Assembly: GCA_013399305.1 (NCBI GenBank)
Contig: VXAI01000067.1
Coordinates: forward strand, 1,432,806-1,496,805
Length of the DNA stretch: 64,000 nt
Direction of reading: 5' to 3'
Source of the DNA: Rostratula benghalensis
Taxonomy: Eukaryota; Chordata; Aves; Charadriiformes; Rostratulidae
The translations under genes and the position numbers were made by a program. Of this stretch, positions 50,601 to 62,625 are shown piece by piece; position 1 is the first letter of the stretch, and each line of letters starts with the position of its first letter. The notes below the pieces were generated by a model that saw only the letters and a program-made list of their open reading frames with translations, was not told the origin of the DNA and did no database searches.

Positions 50601-53571
50601 GGGCCAAACAATGAACTTGGAGGAAGCATTATCAGCAACCCCCAGATGTCAGACTCTCTAAGGACAGGCCACCCAATTCAAGTACCAGCAAACACACACC
50701 CTCACACTGCACCTGCCCATTTCCTAGCTTTCCTGCCCGCCTCCTCGCTTGCAGGTCTCCAGTGTCACAATTTGTCAGGTCCCATCTCCTGGCACACATC
50801 CAATGTGCTCACTCATCAACTGCTGGCTGGGCAGCCACCTGCGGCTGCACAGTGTATGCCAAGGCTTAAAGGCAGCTTGTACAATCTGAGCTAGCCTGTG
50901 TTCCCTGGCTCCTTCCCTGCTTGTGGTATCCAGATTTCTTCTTGGCCTTGCTCCTGCAAGTGGAGAGTAAAGTTTCACCCTCTGCCTAAGAGCTCTGGCA
51001 TAGCATGTTCCTGGGTCACGTAGCTCCTGTATTGCCCTTTTTAACTCACCTCTGCCCCATGTTCTTAAGAAATTACCAAGGGTGTTTTTTTCCTTTTGCT
51101 GCTGAATGCCACTCTCTTTAAACCAGTGCTGTCTACACTGCAGCTGGCTCCACTCAGCTCTGGTCTTGAGGCCTCATACTGTTGTTAGCATAAGGCTGAG
51201 GTACTGTTGCCAGCCTTAGAATAAAGCCAATTTTTCTTTGTGCTTAGTGCTCTGCTTAGACCTTTCAGAGGAGAGCTGGGTTGCAACTGGCCACCATGGG
51301 GGTGCTCATGGGATGCCCTCAACCTCACAGTTTCTTGTGAAGGAGCTCAAGTAGTCTCATAATACTGCACAGAACTGCCTGGGCTGGTCCCACCACTCCA
51401 ACCTGTCTCAGCTTTAGAAAAGACAACTTGGTTCTGGGGAATGGTAGAACTGAAAATCCAGCTAAGTTTCAGTGCTTGCCAAGCATAAATGTTTCACTAA
51501 CAGAAATATTTTTCCCTCTTGATCTTCCATAGCATGGTTGCTCTGTGGCAGTTAGGAGTATGATGAGCTCAGGGCATAAGAGTCCTTTTAAAATCAACAT
51601 TTATCCACCAAAATTTGGGCTGCTAGGAGTTATACTGGACACAGGAGTCATTTTTAATGTATAGACCATGACAAACATGATTTAAAGATTAAAATAACAA
51701 TGTTATGGTGTTTATAGAATGTATAAATTTAAAACTAAACTGTACTATCCATTAAATCTTGGATGCTTTGTTACAGCAGTTACGCATCACAATTAATAAT
51801 CTCCAAGTATAACACATTCAAAAAAATCTGGGTCCCTTTCAAAGTGTGTTACCAGGTGACATGAACACTGCATTATGTCATGTTACATCAGACTTCCTTC
51901 AGGCAATAGCTCAGAGCTGACATAAACAGATGCAAAAGACAAAGCTGAGAACATTTAGTAATATGGATTCAAAGAAAGACCATGTGGTCTGATTATTCAA
52001 ATTTAACTATGGTTCTGTATTGTATATTAATCACAAAAAATTCACCTTCCTTTAGTCTGATACACAGAAAAAACGATCACTAAGAAATCTAGTTCTTAAG
52101 TGTGTGTATACTGCAATATTTCTATACTGTTTCAAAGCAGAACTCATCCTGTGCTCATACACTTTGGTAGTCAGCCATCAAAAAGACAGTTACAAATCCT
52201 TAATTTCTAGGACAACTAGCTCTGCCCTTGGCCCTGCAAGCAGATACACTAGACAGCTTCCCTGTGCTACAGCAGCTAGGTCTGGCACCGAGGAACCCTG
52301 CACCAGGAAGGCTGCTGGGCTGCACTGCTCTTTGCCCCCCTGGCACAAGGGGTCCGAGAAGGCTCTTTAGCTCCTGATGGAGAAAACATGGGTGCCACAT
52401 CCTTTTGTGCTACAAGGAACATGACAATTAACATGAAAAATACATAGTTTACCAGAGATACTTTAAAATATATGCTTTTTTATGAAAGGCTTTCTCCAGG
52501 CAGACAAAGCAGGACATTTTGCAGTACCAGTTTATTCTCTAGCATGACCGAAGCTTCTCAATTAATTTCCATTAATGGGTACTACTAGGCCAGTAGTTCC
52601 CATTCTGGCTTGAAAAAATTCAGACCGGAAAACCTGACATTTGAAAAACGCAAGGGGTCAACTGAGGGAACCAACCCGTGGTATGGGATCTCAGCTACAG
52701 ATAGGCTTCAGTTCCCATTGCCTGCTCCCTATTAGGTACAAGTAATGACTTTGCATGCACTCTGGTCCATGCGAGGTTTGTGGAATTAATGACAAAGTTG
52801 GGTACTGCGGAAAATAAAAATCCCCAGAAGAAAGTCTCAGAAAAACATGCAAATTGAATGCAGGTAATTGCAGCTGCTGTGATGACTTTATTTAATTTGC
52901 AGCATCTTTTGATTGTGTATGGCAAGGGATAGCATTGGCACCGGGGTACTAAGAAATAGCTAGTCAGAGAATACAACAGTCTGCCATTTCACATTGAGTA
53001 ATTAAGTGTCCTGCTCACCTTGTTCACCTGAGTAGTAACCACTGGCATGTATGCAAAAATGACCCACCATTGCTAACCCCTCCACAGCAGAATGAATAGA
53101 TCACCATCCCTATTTTGCAATTAGGGAACCTGAAGCCCAGGTTTAAACATTGCTGAAGTAGCAGAGATGAGAATAATTACTGTCATGGTCTTACACAATT
53201 TCCACTCAAGTCAGAAAAGCACGAGTTCTGTAGTGAAGTTCCTGCCCCACAAAAATCAATAGCTAAACTCCCTCCTTACCCCTGTTCCTATTCACTGAAC
53301 CATAATAATGACAAGGGAGCTATTTGCATGTTTAAAAGAAGCAGAACTGAATGCACATAGACTCCTTATAATTAGTTTCACAGCAGCTAACTGTAAAAAC
53401 ATGTAATTTAGGTTCAAATAATATATACTTTAAAAAAATCCTGAAATGCACCTCCTTCTGCTTTCTGGCTCTGAAACCATAAAAACCAGCACGGTGTGGC
53501 TGAAAAGTGTTCATCGCAAAAAGGTAGAATGCTGGGCTTTGGATGAACATATTGTGAGTCTGAAAGCTGTA
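47697..53571. other. Non-coding stretch left of the 80-base direct repeats
   Basis: No gene is supported. At 48640-48720 an AT-rich block with ATTAAT, CAATTGG and GCTAATTACTG words looks enhancer-like. Between about 50640 and 51300 composition shifts to pyrimidine-rich and GC-richer, ending near an AATAAA at 51220-51225 with a T/GT-rich sequence after it. This could be an eroded LTR or the 3' end of an unannotated transcript, but I could not find matching ends or a target duplication. A pyrimidine-rich patch with elevated GC also occurs at about 52210-52370. Confidence 0.45.
51220..51225 (+). terminator. Candidate AATAAA poly(A) signal with GT/T-rich downstream element
   Basis: AGAATAAAGCC is followed within 20 bases by TTTTTCTTTGTGCTTAGTGCT, a layout that can direct polyadenylation on the plus strand. 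It lies at the end of the pyrimidine-rich block 50640-51300. With no transcript known, it may be a chance match. Confidence 0.25.
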
Positions 53572-53587
53572 TAATCAATTAGCATCC

Positions 53588-53667
53588 TACTGGAAACCTG
53601 ACAGCCTGTCGCGACCCATTAGGAGGTATTCTGTGCTCTCAATAGCTGTGGCTATAGGGACCATTTA
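53588..53667. repeat. 80-base direct repeat, copy 1
   Basis: Starts TACTGGAAACCTGACAGC and ends AGGGACCATTTA. It matches copy 2 (54023-54102) at 75 of 80 positions with no gap. A TAATCAA word stands 9 bases before it (53572-53578), as one does 7 bases before copy 2, so the duplicated unit may extend slightly to the left. On the right the similarity stops sharply. It is not part of any repeat family I recognise, has no open frame of note, and has no terminal inverted repeats. It is either a local duplication or two copies of a short dispersed family. Confidence 0.9.
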
Positions 53668-54022
53668 CACAGATACCAGGTAAGCCCCTATAAAGCAGAA
53701 TATGATAAGGTCAGCTCTTTGTCTTATTTCTAAGTGCTTTTCCAAGATGTTTTTCTCTTCGGTGGAATGAACATGGCAGTGCAGCTAAAAATGGCAACAC
53801 TGTATTTCAGGTAAGTGGGTTGAAAAGTCATTCTCACTGGGAAATGAACTCATGACCTTTTCAACGAAAGGTAAAGCTCAAGTCGTAAAAGTTTGCATGT
53901 AAGATGCACTAAATATATCGTTGAGTAATAGCTCAAGAGGGCAATAACAACATAACCTGCCTAACAGCTCATGCTAATGCAAACATAATGTGCCATGTAA
54001 AAAGAGATTAATCAAGTTTTCT
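53668..54022. other. 355-base spacer between the direct repeats
   Basis: The spacer is not related to the repeats. It contains ATGCTAATGCAAAC at 53971-53984, which combines a POU-type ATGCTAAT with an octamer-like ATGCAAA half, and a TAATCAA near its right end (54009-54015). No open frame, RNA gene or transposon is visible. Confidence 0.5.
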
Positions 54023-54102
54023 TACTGGAAAACTGACAGCCTGTCGTGACCCATTAGGAGGTATTCTGTGCTCTCAATATCTCTGGCTACAGGGACCATT
54101 TA
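54023..54102. repeat. 80-base direct repeat, copy 2
   Basis: Starts TACTGGAAAACTGACAGC and ends AGGGACCATTTA. It is in the same orientation as copy 1, 435 bases downstream start to start. The five differences are spread over the unit (C/A, C/T, G/T, G/C, T/C). The shared core includes GACCCATTAGGAGGTATTCT. Confidence 0.9.
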
Positions 54103-56959
54103 TGAACTGACAAATTTGGTGACTGGCAATACTACATCAGGACAAAAATAAAGTCTGAGATGGGTGTCACATTTCTGGTCCTTTCCAGCACTCTGCCTAT
54201 AGACATTTCCCTTTCATTCACACTCTTTAATGTATGTACATAGTGTGCACACTTACACTAACTGTTGCTAACTGCAACACAGTGCATTAACAATGCAGTC
54301 AGAGCAGAAACCTTCTTTAGTTCCTAGAGCCACTGCTTCTTGCTTTATGATCAGAGGTTCATAAACTCAGTTTAGTTTTCAGCAAGGAAGCACAATTAAA
54401 ACTGGTAAGTACTTTCAAACCATATCTGATTCCCTTCACAAAAACAGAGAAAACTACATAGTTCAGATTATAATTTAATGTCAGAGATGAGTAAGTAAGA
54501 TTTTACGACAGTATCAGCACTCTTTGATGAGGGCAACCTCAAGTCGCTGGTTCATTTCTTCTTTAAATTGGAATCCACTCTGATTAGACTCCATTTGGCA
54601 TTCTGCTGTGCATTAGTCAGTTAATGCAGTGCTTATACTAGCTATACTTAATGAGGCAGCAGGCATGCCTTTGTTTTTAAGCAAAAGCTTATCTACAAGT
54701 CTATAGCTGATTTCGTAAGTGAGACAGCAGATCCTCAGACCCAGTTTGCGTTCATCTGAATGTTGGAAAATATCATGTCCTGCAGTGGAAGGTACAATAT
54801 TGCTTCCTACAAGGCATGGCTGCCAAATGGAATGTGCTGTGTTTTTTTTTTAAAAAAAATACCACAAAATTCTTCCCAAGTCTTCCACAGAGCAATAGTT
54901 TTAGATAGCTTGGTTCTTTGTATGCTGTGTTTATGAAGGACGTGTTTTTCCTCCTTGTGTGTATCACATTGTGTTTACTTTATTAGGGATTTACTAGTTG
55001 AAGTAGCTACGTGAACACTAAAATATTTAAGCAATACTTCCAGCTAGTTATGTTCCAGAATAAAGGACATTTCAGTGAATTAGAGGCTCTCGAGGAAATT
55101 GACTTAATGGCCCTATACAACTCCAATCCATCAGAAAATATTGGGAGAGTAACTCATCGCTCCCTCGCCACCACAGCTATTTATCCTAGTGCAAGGCCAA
55201 TGTCAAAAGCTACCTGATCAGAACAAGAGCCCTACACATTTATTTCAGTAAGATTACAAGGTGTGCTGTTATGATGATTGGGATCTGTAAGTTGATGGAG
55301 GCTGGCCCATCCAGACTTAATTATAATTACCTTTATTTATCCCACGGCTCCACAAATCATGAATATTTTGATTAAAACCAGCATCACCCACTCAATTAAA
55401 AATGTTGGCAATGTACATGCACTATCATTGTACATTTATCTTTGGTTTTCCTGATAGAAACCCTGAAAACTGGTCTTAATATGACAAACCACATACTCGG
55501 GTACAGGCATTTCCAACATAGTGTTGTGGCAGCTTAGGGGAATATTTAGCAGTGGAAGAAGAATCCTTGTCTGGGTTTGGAGCCCCTTTTGGGTTTATGT
55601 CATATCTGGTTAGCTAGATATTAGGTTAGGCATATCCATTATGAATTAGAAGCTCATCTGAACCTTTCAGTGCTCATCAGAAATAATTTATTTTAGCTGT
55701 AACAATATCAAAATATTTTGAAGCTTTACTTCATTGTTGGACGTGACGTTTGAAAGCAGGCAACATCACCTATCATCTGTTAAAACTGACTGCTAGAAAA
55801 TTACTTCTTATTATTTGCCATCTCATTTAATTCTCAGTCTCAGGAATGATAGTTGGCACAGTTTATTCTGGTGATCAGATGTTAAACTTGCTCTGTGATT
55901 ATTTTACTAACATGGGTATAGCACAAAAATAGTAATGAAAAGTCAGTAAATGTTGCTATGAACGAAAAACTTCGACAGGCTGCAGTATTCCACCAAGCTA
56001 TTCTTGCCACAATATACTTTAGAACTAGTCAAGATTCAAACTGATTAACTGGCATGTAGTTATCAGTAGTGAAATCTCAGAAAAAACTAATATTTACATC
56101 CTTATATACATAAAAGAAAGCCCTTCACAAGTGCAATCTGAAGCATGATAAAACTATGAAGAGTTTCATTTACAGCAGCAGAAGAGATAGCAGGATGAGT
56201 AAAGTCAAGCATGACTGATGGGTTTCAAATACCCCCCCTGTATCTTTCTTTTATATTTAGCACCCCAGATCATCATTACAACAGAGTTAAGGCTCACTAG
56301 TGTACTACAATTTCTCACTCTCACAATTTCTTTCATCATGTACATCTAAATTTAAATATTGGACATCAGGCAATAAAGAATTAGAATTCTTAAGACTTTT
56401 AACTGTTCCCTGTTACTTAAACCTGTATCACAATATCTAACATCAGACTACATAATTAATAAACATTTACGTTTAGCATCAGTACTGTGGAAAAAAGTCT
56501 AACATCTCTTTCCTACATCAAATCTCAGCTGCAGGTAGTGACAACTACATATGCTCAAATGCTGAGCCTGCTCCCTTCACATCACCCTGCACTCCCCAGC
56601 TGTTATCCTCTCAGTCTCACCCCTACTGCCTTTCCCTTTGCTAAGCCCAAAAGAAACCATTCTCCAGTATGGCCTTACCCTGCTGCCAGTCTCCTGAAGA
56701 AAAAAACCCTGTGCACCTCTACTGACAATATGGACTCCATCTCGAAGTATATTCCTTCAAGTCAGGAATATCTCAATCTTCATATTATGCTCCCAAGTAA
56801 CGACATAAACCCCTGGTCTGCGTGCAGGTAATGTGGGCATTCAAGGCAATGTAGGCAATAGGGATTGTTCATGCTGATTCCTTCCCTGTAATTTTTGACA
56901 CTTCATTTATTGACCAACGTCAGAGAGTGCACAGCTTAGTTTGTACATTAACTGAACTG
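54103..56959. other. Unique AT-rich stretch with a palindromic homeodomain-type site
   Basis: No gene or transposon. A T10-A8 palindromic run lies at about 54841-54859. At 55318-55329 there is a perfect 12-base palindrome TAATTATAATTA inside an AT-rich block (about 55300-55450) that looks like conserved regulatory DNA. The rest is featureless. Confidence 0.5.
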
Positions 56960-57505
56960 AAACACAGAAAAGAAAAACTGAGGTTAGAAAGGACCACTGC
57001 AGATCATCATGTAGTCCAAACTCATCCAAAGCAAGTCTAACATCAAAGTTGGATCATGTTTCTCAAGGATTTGTCCAGCTGTGTTTTCAAAAATGGCCAA
57101 GCACAGAGAACCTACAGCCTCTCTGGGAAGCCCGCTCCCCCTGCTGCACCGCTCTCACTATGAGAAATTATCTCCTTATGTCCAACTAAATTTTTTCTTG
57201 TTGCAACTTGTGTTTATAGCTTCTTGCCTATTCACTGTGCACTTCTGAGGACCTGGCTCCATTTTTTTAAGCCTCTCTTTAGGTAGTGAAAGACTGGTTA
57301 TATCCCCCCGAGCATTCTCCAAATAAACCTAGCTCCCTCATGTGTTGTCTTTTCCAGCCCCTCACTATCTTAGCAGCTCTCCATTGGACCCTCCGCTGTC
57401 CTCCAAACTAGCTGCAATATTCTAGGTGCAGTCTCAGAAATGCCAAGTAGAAGGGAAAGATCAGTTCTTGCTCTCCATGCAGCTGTCCTGCTCTCAGTAT
57501 GGCAA
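56960..57505 (-). mobile_element. Old 5'-truncated CR1 LINE, minus strand
   Basis: About 545 bases related to the reverse complement of CR1 3' ends. Recognisable blocks in order are GGTTAGAAAGGACC with GATCATC, CCTCTCTGGGAAGCCCGCTCC (57119-57139), CACTATGAGAAATTATCTCCTTATG, the CTTGTTGCAACTTGTGT block, TTAGCAGCTCTCCATTGGACCCTC (57370-57393) and TCTAGGTGCAGTCTCAG. It is much more diverged than the copy at 27304 and its octamer tail is eroded, so it is older. The right (5') boundary is approximate, since similarity fades after about 57505. Confidence 0.85.
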
Positions 57506-60500
57506 AAGCACTACATCACAACCTTAAGCCTACATTAACAATGCTTTTGGGCAGTTTACATTGGTAGTGTTGTTCATGTGAAAACCCAGAATTTTCTGTA
57601 ATCATATATATTTCATCCATTATTCTCTTACCATTTTCCCTGCAAACTCTGATTATTGTGACATTTTGGTGGGATTGTTTGTGGGCAGTTCTTTCTCAGT
57701 TCAGCTAAAGCAATGTGATGAGAAGCAGAAGAGATTGCAATACGCTAACATTTTAAATGTACTTTTGAAGAGGCCTTTGGGCACAGATGTTCCATAAAAC
57801 TGTATTTATTATTATAATAATCTGCTGAAGAGTGCAGCTGTTTATTCAGGGGTCTGAATATTGAAGACTCCCTAGATCTAATGATTCTGAGTCTGCCTCA
57901 CTCACTGCACTTCCAACACTAATAAGAAATACAAATTTGAAAAATCTGTATATATCAATGCGCCATGGAATAAACATTGACTTACAGTATAAATGCTGCT
58001 TGGAGAAATCTTTCAGGTGATATCCCTTCAAAATACAAGTGATGTCAAAAAAGCTTCTAAGGAAAAGACTCAAACCCACAATCCAAAGGTACTATTTGAA
58101 TTTAACGCCTAACCCACACAAGTACTTTAATAGTAGATGCCTGCAAGCATTTTGACTTGTAACAGAACTGATACACACAGCCAAAAGCCTGGTTCATCAT
58201 CTTTCCTCAAGACATGGTGAAGATACAATTCTAACCCCACGTGACTTTTTGGACAATGTTATTGGTCTTGATTTCCTGATACTAGGTTGGAGAACGGAAC
58301 AATAATTTCAACATCATAAACATGCAAAAATCCATGATAAAAGTATAAATGTCACATTTTTTTTTCTTAGGTGATGTGGCAACTCAGAATTGGATTACTG
58401 ATCTCATCTAGGATGTCATGAGTGAAAAATTTTCTGTCAGTCAAACCAGGTAAAAGACTGCAGAACAGTTAAAAAAAATGATCTGAAAGCTCTAAACTAT
58501 TTTCATCTGGACCCACAACTATTTTGCCTGACTATAATTATCTATTCTGATTTCGTCCTCTGGAAAGTGAGAGGAATCTGGAGCCTTCCTGTCTTTGCTA
58601 TATGGGTGCCACAGTGAGAATTTCCCTGGAAAGCTTTTCCTTATGTGCTCAGCTCATCCCCAGCAATGAGTGCTGGGAGCCCTTGGAGGCACCTGGCTCT
58701 TTAAACAGATGTTTGGTGCATGAGGCTGGGGGCTGCCTGCTGCAGATAAGACTGAACAGCCCAAATCACACTAATTATTTACTTTATCAGCCTCAACAGG
58801 GTTCAAACTGGCATCTATTTAATCACATCATATTTACCACTATTGTCAGGAGCAAGCTCTGAGGAGTCTCCAGAGAAAACTGCTTGTAACTCAACAAACC
58901 TCCTTCTGGGCCTTCTCTTTTATACTACGCGATCTTCTCAGCCCTTTCTGAAAAATCCAGATTCTCTCCATCTACCCAATAATGCAAATGTGTTATTCTT
59001 AGAAATATTAAATTCATATGCTATTTTAATTCCAAAACCATTGTATTCCATTGTGGAAAAAGCACTATTTATTCATCTCTTCATGAACTCTGCAGTCTGT
59101 AGGTTCACTGGGGACTAAAATACCGCTGAAATACTTTGCCTGTTCCTCCTCAATTTTGTGGAGAAATCTAACTGGAAACTGTTAAGTATTCAATTCACTA
59201 TTTTAATAACAAATGCTCCAATTTCCTAAGGAACACATGAAGAAATATTTTAATTATTTGTTTGCTTGTAATCATTACATGGGAAGCTGCTTTTGCAACT
59301 GGGAAAGGGTTAATGTCATCTTGCACCAAGACCCAGCAGCAATTCCCACACCTTGCCCTTTCAGGGTTATAGTCCCGAACCTACTGGAATAAGATCCTCT
59401 GTAGAAGCACTCGCGCTCTTTCCTTTATCTTTGGTCTTGACAACTAGGCCCTTGTGAGGTTATAACCACAAAACATCTGGCAGGGAGTTTCACAGAGGCT
59501 ATGATGCCTCTGTGCCCTCAGAGCTACTGAGGCCATGGGGCTGTCCCAGCAAGGCTGTGAGCCTTGTGCTGCCACAGACACTGCTCCATGTCACACAGGC
59601 AGAGGAACACCTGTTAGAAGTTATTGAGACCACTGGCCTGGCACAGCTCAGTCGCTACCTGTACTGCCAGAAACAGACAGCAGGAGTAAGAACCAAGTCA
59701 TACTCACATGTACAGCTGTCTTAGCTGCCATGTGTGCACATTGCCCAGGACATTCATCCTCTTCAAGGATGAAGAGGCCAGAAAAATAAATGAAGTTAGT
59801 CCAGGGAGAGGTGTTTCTGGTTACAGTATGTATACTGTGATGACAAAAGATGCAGAAACCAGCAGTCCTCTCCGCAGAGCACCAGCTGGATCCACATGCT
59901 GCAATAACAAGCTCTGCTCTAAAAAACTGGGCTTCCGCAAAATCATTAACTGGTCCACAAACTGCCTACAACCCTACCTGCGCTTCTGAGCTATCACACA
60001 GTTTACTAATGCAAACCAAAAGAGTACTTTTAAGTTCAGTCTGTTAGAGCAGTACAGTAGTGGCTTAAATCTCAAGAAACTTTCCCTCTGCAATACTTGA
60101 TATGCTTTTAGTGGGAGCAATGCGCCACTCATGGCTATATAGTGCAAAATCATACTCAGCAGAAGGTCTGATGTCACAGTAGATTAAGAGTGGAAGGAAG
60201 AGCTGAAGAAGGAGTAAAAGTGGGTGCAATGACATGCATCTCTACTTCTCCCAGTACATAAATTCATCATATTTTTCCTAAGTCATTAATTGACTTGTTG
60301 CTCACTAGCCATGGAGCCCATTTGCTCTTGGAACATCAGCAGAGAAAGCGGCTGCTGTTAAAGTACTACCAAGTATGAGTGAGCAATAGTTTCCAAGAGC
60401 TCAGCAAAGCACAATAAATTTTTACCGAAACAGTTGATGGTACCTCTTCTCCTAAACACCTGTATTCCTGCCAAATTTAAGCTTCCTAGCCCAACTGCTG

Positions 60501-62459
60501 TGGATTTTGAGTTGTTCAAAAATAGTCACGTGTAATTTTTATAATGAGATATGTGACCTTTTTGCTTCACCTCATTCTCAAAAACAATGAAACTCTTTTT
60601 TCCAGCTTTATAAAAATAATTTTTTAAATGTAATAAAAAGTCACCAAGGGTGGGAAATTTTTGCTTGCAAAGTGAAAGATTCTAAAGCTATAAGCTGCTA
60701 GTCAAATAACCTCATAGTAGAAATGGCCTTGGTCTCAGGTGGTTGGCATTTAAGCTGGCATGTGATTTTAAGCACTTGAGTAATCCCTAAGACACAAAAA
60801 ATCAAAAATCATGTGCTGCAAGCTACACATAAGTACAAAATCTTGCTAACCTGGGACTGCAGACTGTAAACATAAGCCAAAAACCAAATAACTTCTTTAT
60901 TAATGCTTAGAGTTGCACACTCATTCAAGATCTTGGAGTAGACGCAACCTAATGCTGTTCACAAATTGCTATGGTATTTCACAGGGTGTTATAGTAATAT
61001 ATTCTGCAATACACAGTGACGTTAATTTTTATGCCTTACAGTAGAATGTGCAGTGAAGTCAAATTATGATTGCTGTGGGAATCATAACACTGGAAAACAT
61101 GTTTAAATCCCATCTTAAAGGCCATGCTAACATATCTTTTACATTTAATTTCCTTTAGGAAAAAGAAAAAAAGGCAAAAGGAACAACTGGCTATTGTTGA
61201 CTTTGCCAGCAAAAAGAACCATGATGTTCCAGTATGGGTTATCTGGGGATCTCTGTCACATTCCTGCTTGCTCTCTTACCAGTTTGTTCTTAGTAAATAT
61301 TCCTGTTACAGAGACGCTCTGATGAAGTCTCTCTGTGATACCTTCATAAGGCCTTACGCAATATTAGATTACTGGAAAAGAGGGAAAAGGATGGAAAAAA
61401 AAGTTGGTCTAGGTTCATAGTCCAGAAAAGAAATTATGTGAGGCAAAGTTATATCAGCTAGTAATCAGGGACAACTCAAGGCCCTTCCATGGAAGAATTA
61501 CAGCGGAGAGGTACTTAAAACAAGGCGAAAAGAGGAGAGAGAGAAGCAAAGCTGACATTCCTACTGAAAAGAGCCCTTATCAATTCCTCATGTGATACAG
61601 GAGCAAGGTGCTATAAAGACTCTTTACAGCCAAAATGTCATTTTGTTGACTACTGACCTCCTGTCTTCTTTGTGCTTTGGAAATAATTTTAACTGACTTT
61701 TGGACGCTCATCTTTTAGTTGCCTTTTCTTTTTATTTTTAGATGTAGCAAATGGCCTTGTTAAACTTGTCCTTTTCTTGGATTCCTGGGTATTTTAGCAG
61801 AGTATTACCAGGATCAAAACCCCTCCAAGAGTTTTCTAACTTTGGATGTTTCTATTTTACAAATTATATAAAGAAATTATAGTTTGGTTAGTTGTTTTTT
61901 TTCCTCATAGGGATGAAAGTGCATACGAAGAGAACACTAAGGCTGAAATGTAAAAATCACCAGGTTAGTACTCTTAGTTCCTGAAAACAGCACTCTCAAT
62001 CCATATCAGTGCCATGAAACATGACAAGAGGCAGAAACAGATGGAATGAGTGGGATAGGTCATCAAATTTTTGCCATTTGGACTCCATCTCTCTGAACCC
62101 TTTCATGACATTGTATTAGAACAGGACAAAATGGAAAGACATGAGAGCAGGTTCACACCCATATGTCTGAAAAACCAGGAGAATTATACATTTCCTGCTT
62201 TTATTACCTGATAACTACTCATGGGAACCTGATTGGTGTAGTCAAGCAGTTGTGGTTCTGTGCTTCTCATACATGGATACCCAGGATTCCTATGTACAGA
62301 TGCTGTGTATGTCTGCTTTCCAAAAAACATCTTCAAAGATCTTAAAGCTTCTAAATATGTACGTTTTTTGAGCTTGGTGTTTTTTATAGTGTTTGCCATC
62401 TTTTATTTAAAAGTTTCTTGCCCCTCCAAAAACTGTATGTTGTTTTGAGAAAAAGGCAC
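57506..62459. other. Unique non-coding stretch
   Basis: No gene, RNA gene or repeat is supported. Two places look slightly exon-like and were not called. At 59580-59690 an open frame ends near a GGA|GTAAGA donor. At 61155-61430 a purine-rich frame follows a pyrimidine-tract TTTAG acceptor-like site. Neither resembles a known protein. Confidence 0.45.
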
Positions 62460-62625
62460 GTGTGTTGGGGGTGGTCTGCCTCATAAATAGTGACAGGGCT
62501 TGGGGCCAGCCAGCTCTTTTCAATTAACAGGTCCAGGCGGGAAGTGGTCGGGTGGTTCCTATAAAGGCTGAGGGACTGCATGTGGAGTGGGAGGTTTCTG
62601 TGAAGTCCGTTTTGGCTGAGGTAAA
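62460..62625 (+). promoter_or_regulatory. Candidate TATA-type promoter with donor-like site
   Basis: TATAAAGG at 62560-62567 is set in locally GC-richer DNA (GGCGGGAAGTGGTCGGGTGG just upstream). A second TA-rich word, CATAAATAG, lies about 80 bases upstream. A start site would fall near 62590. Thirty bases further on, CTGAG|GTAAAA (intron from 62621) is a fair splice donor. This could be an lncRNA promoter or the promoter of a decayed LTR. No matching LTR ends or coding frame were found, so the call is tentative. Confidence 0.3.

Noticed and set aside
59512..59724. Open frame with a GGA|GTAAGA donor-like site
   Set aside because: A donor-like hexamer occurs often by chance. The peptide matches nothing I know and the frame reads through the supposed donor.
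61124..61420. 98-codon frame after a TTTCCTTTAG acceptor-like site
   Set aside because: Lysine-rich because of a purine tract, with no good donor and no family resemblance.
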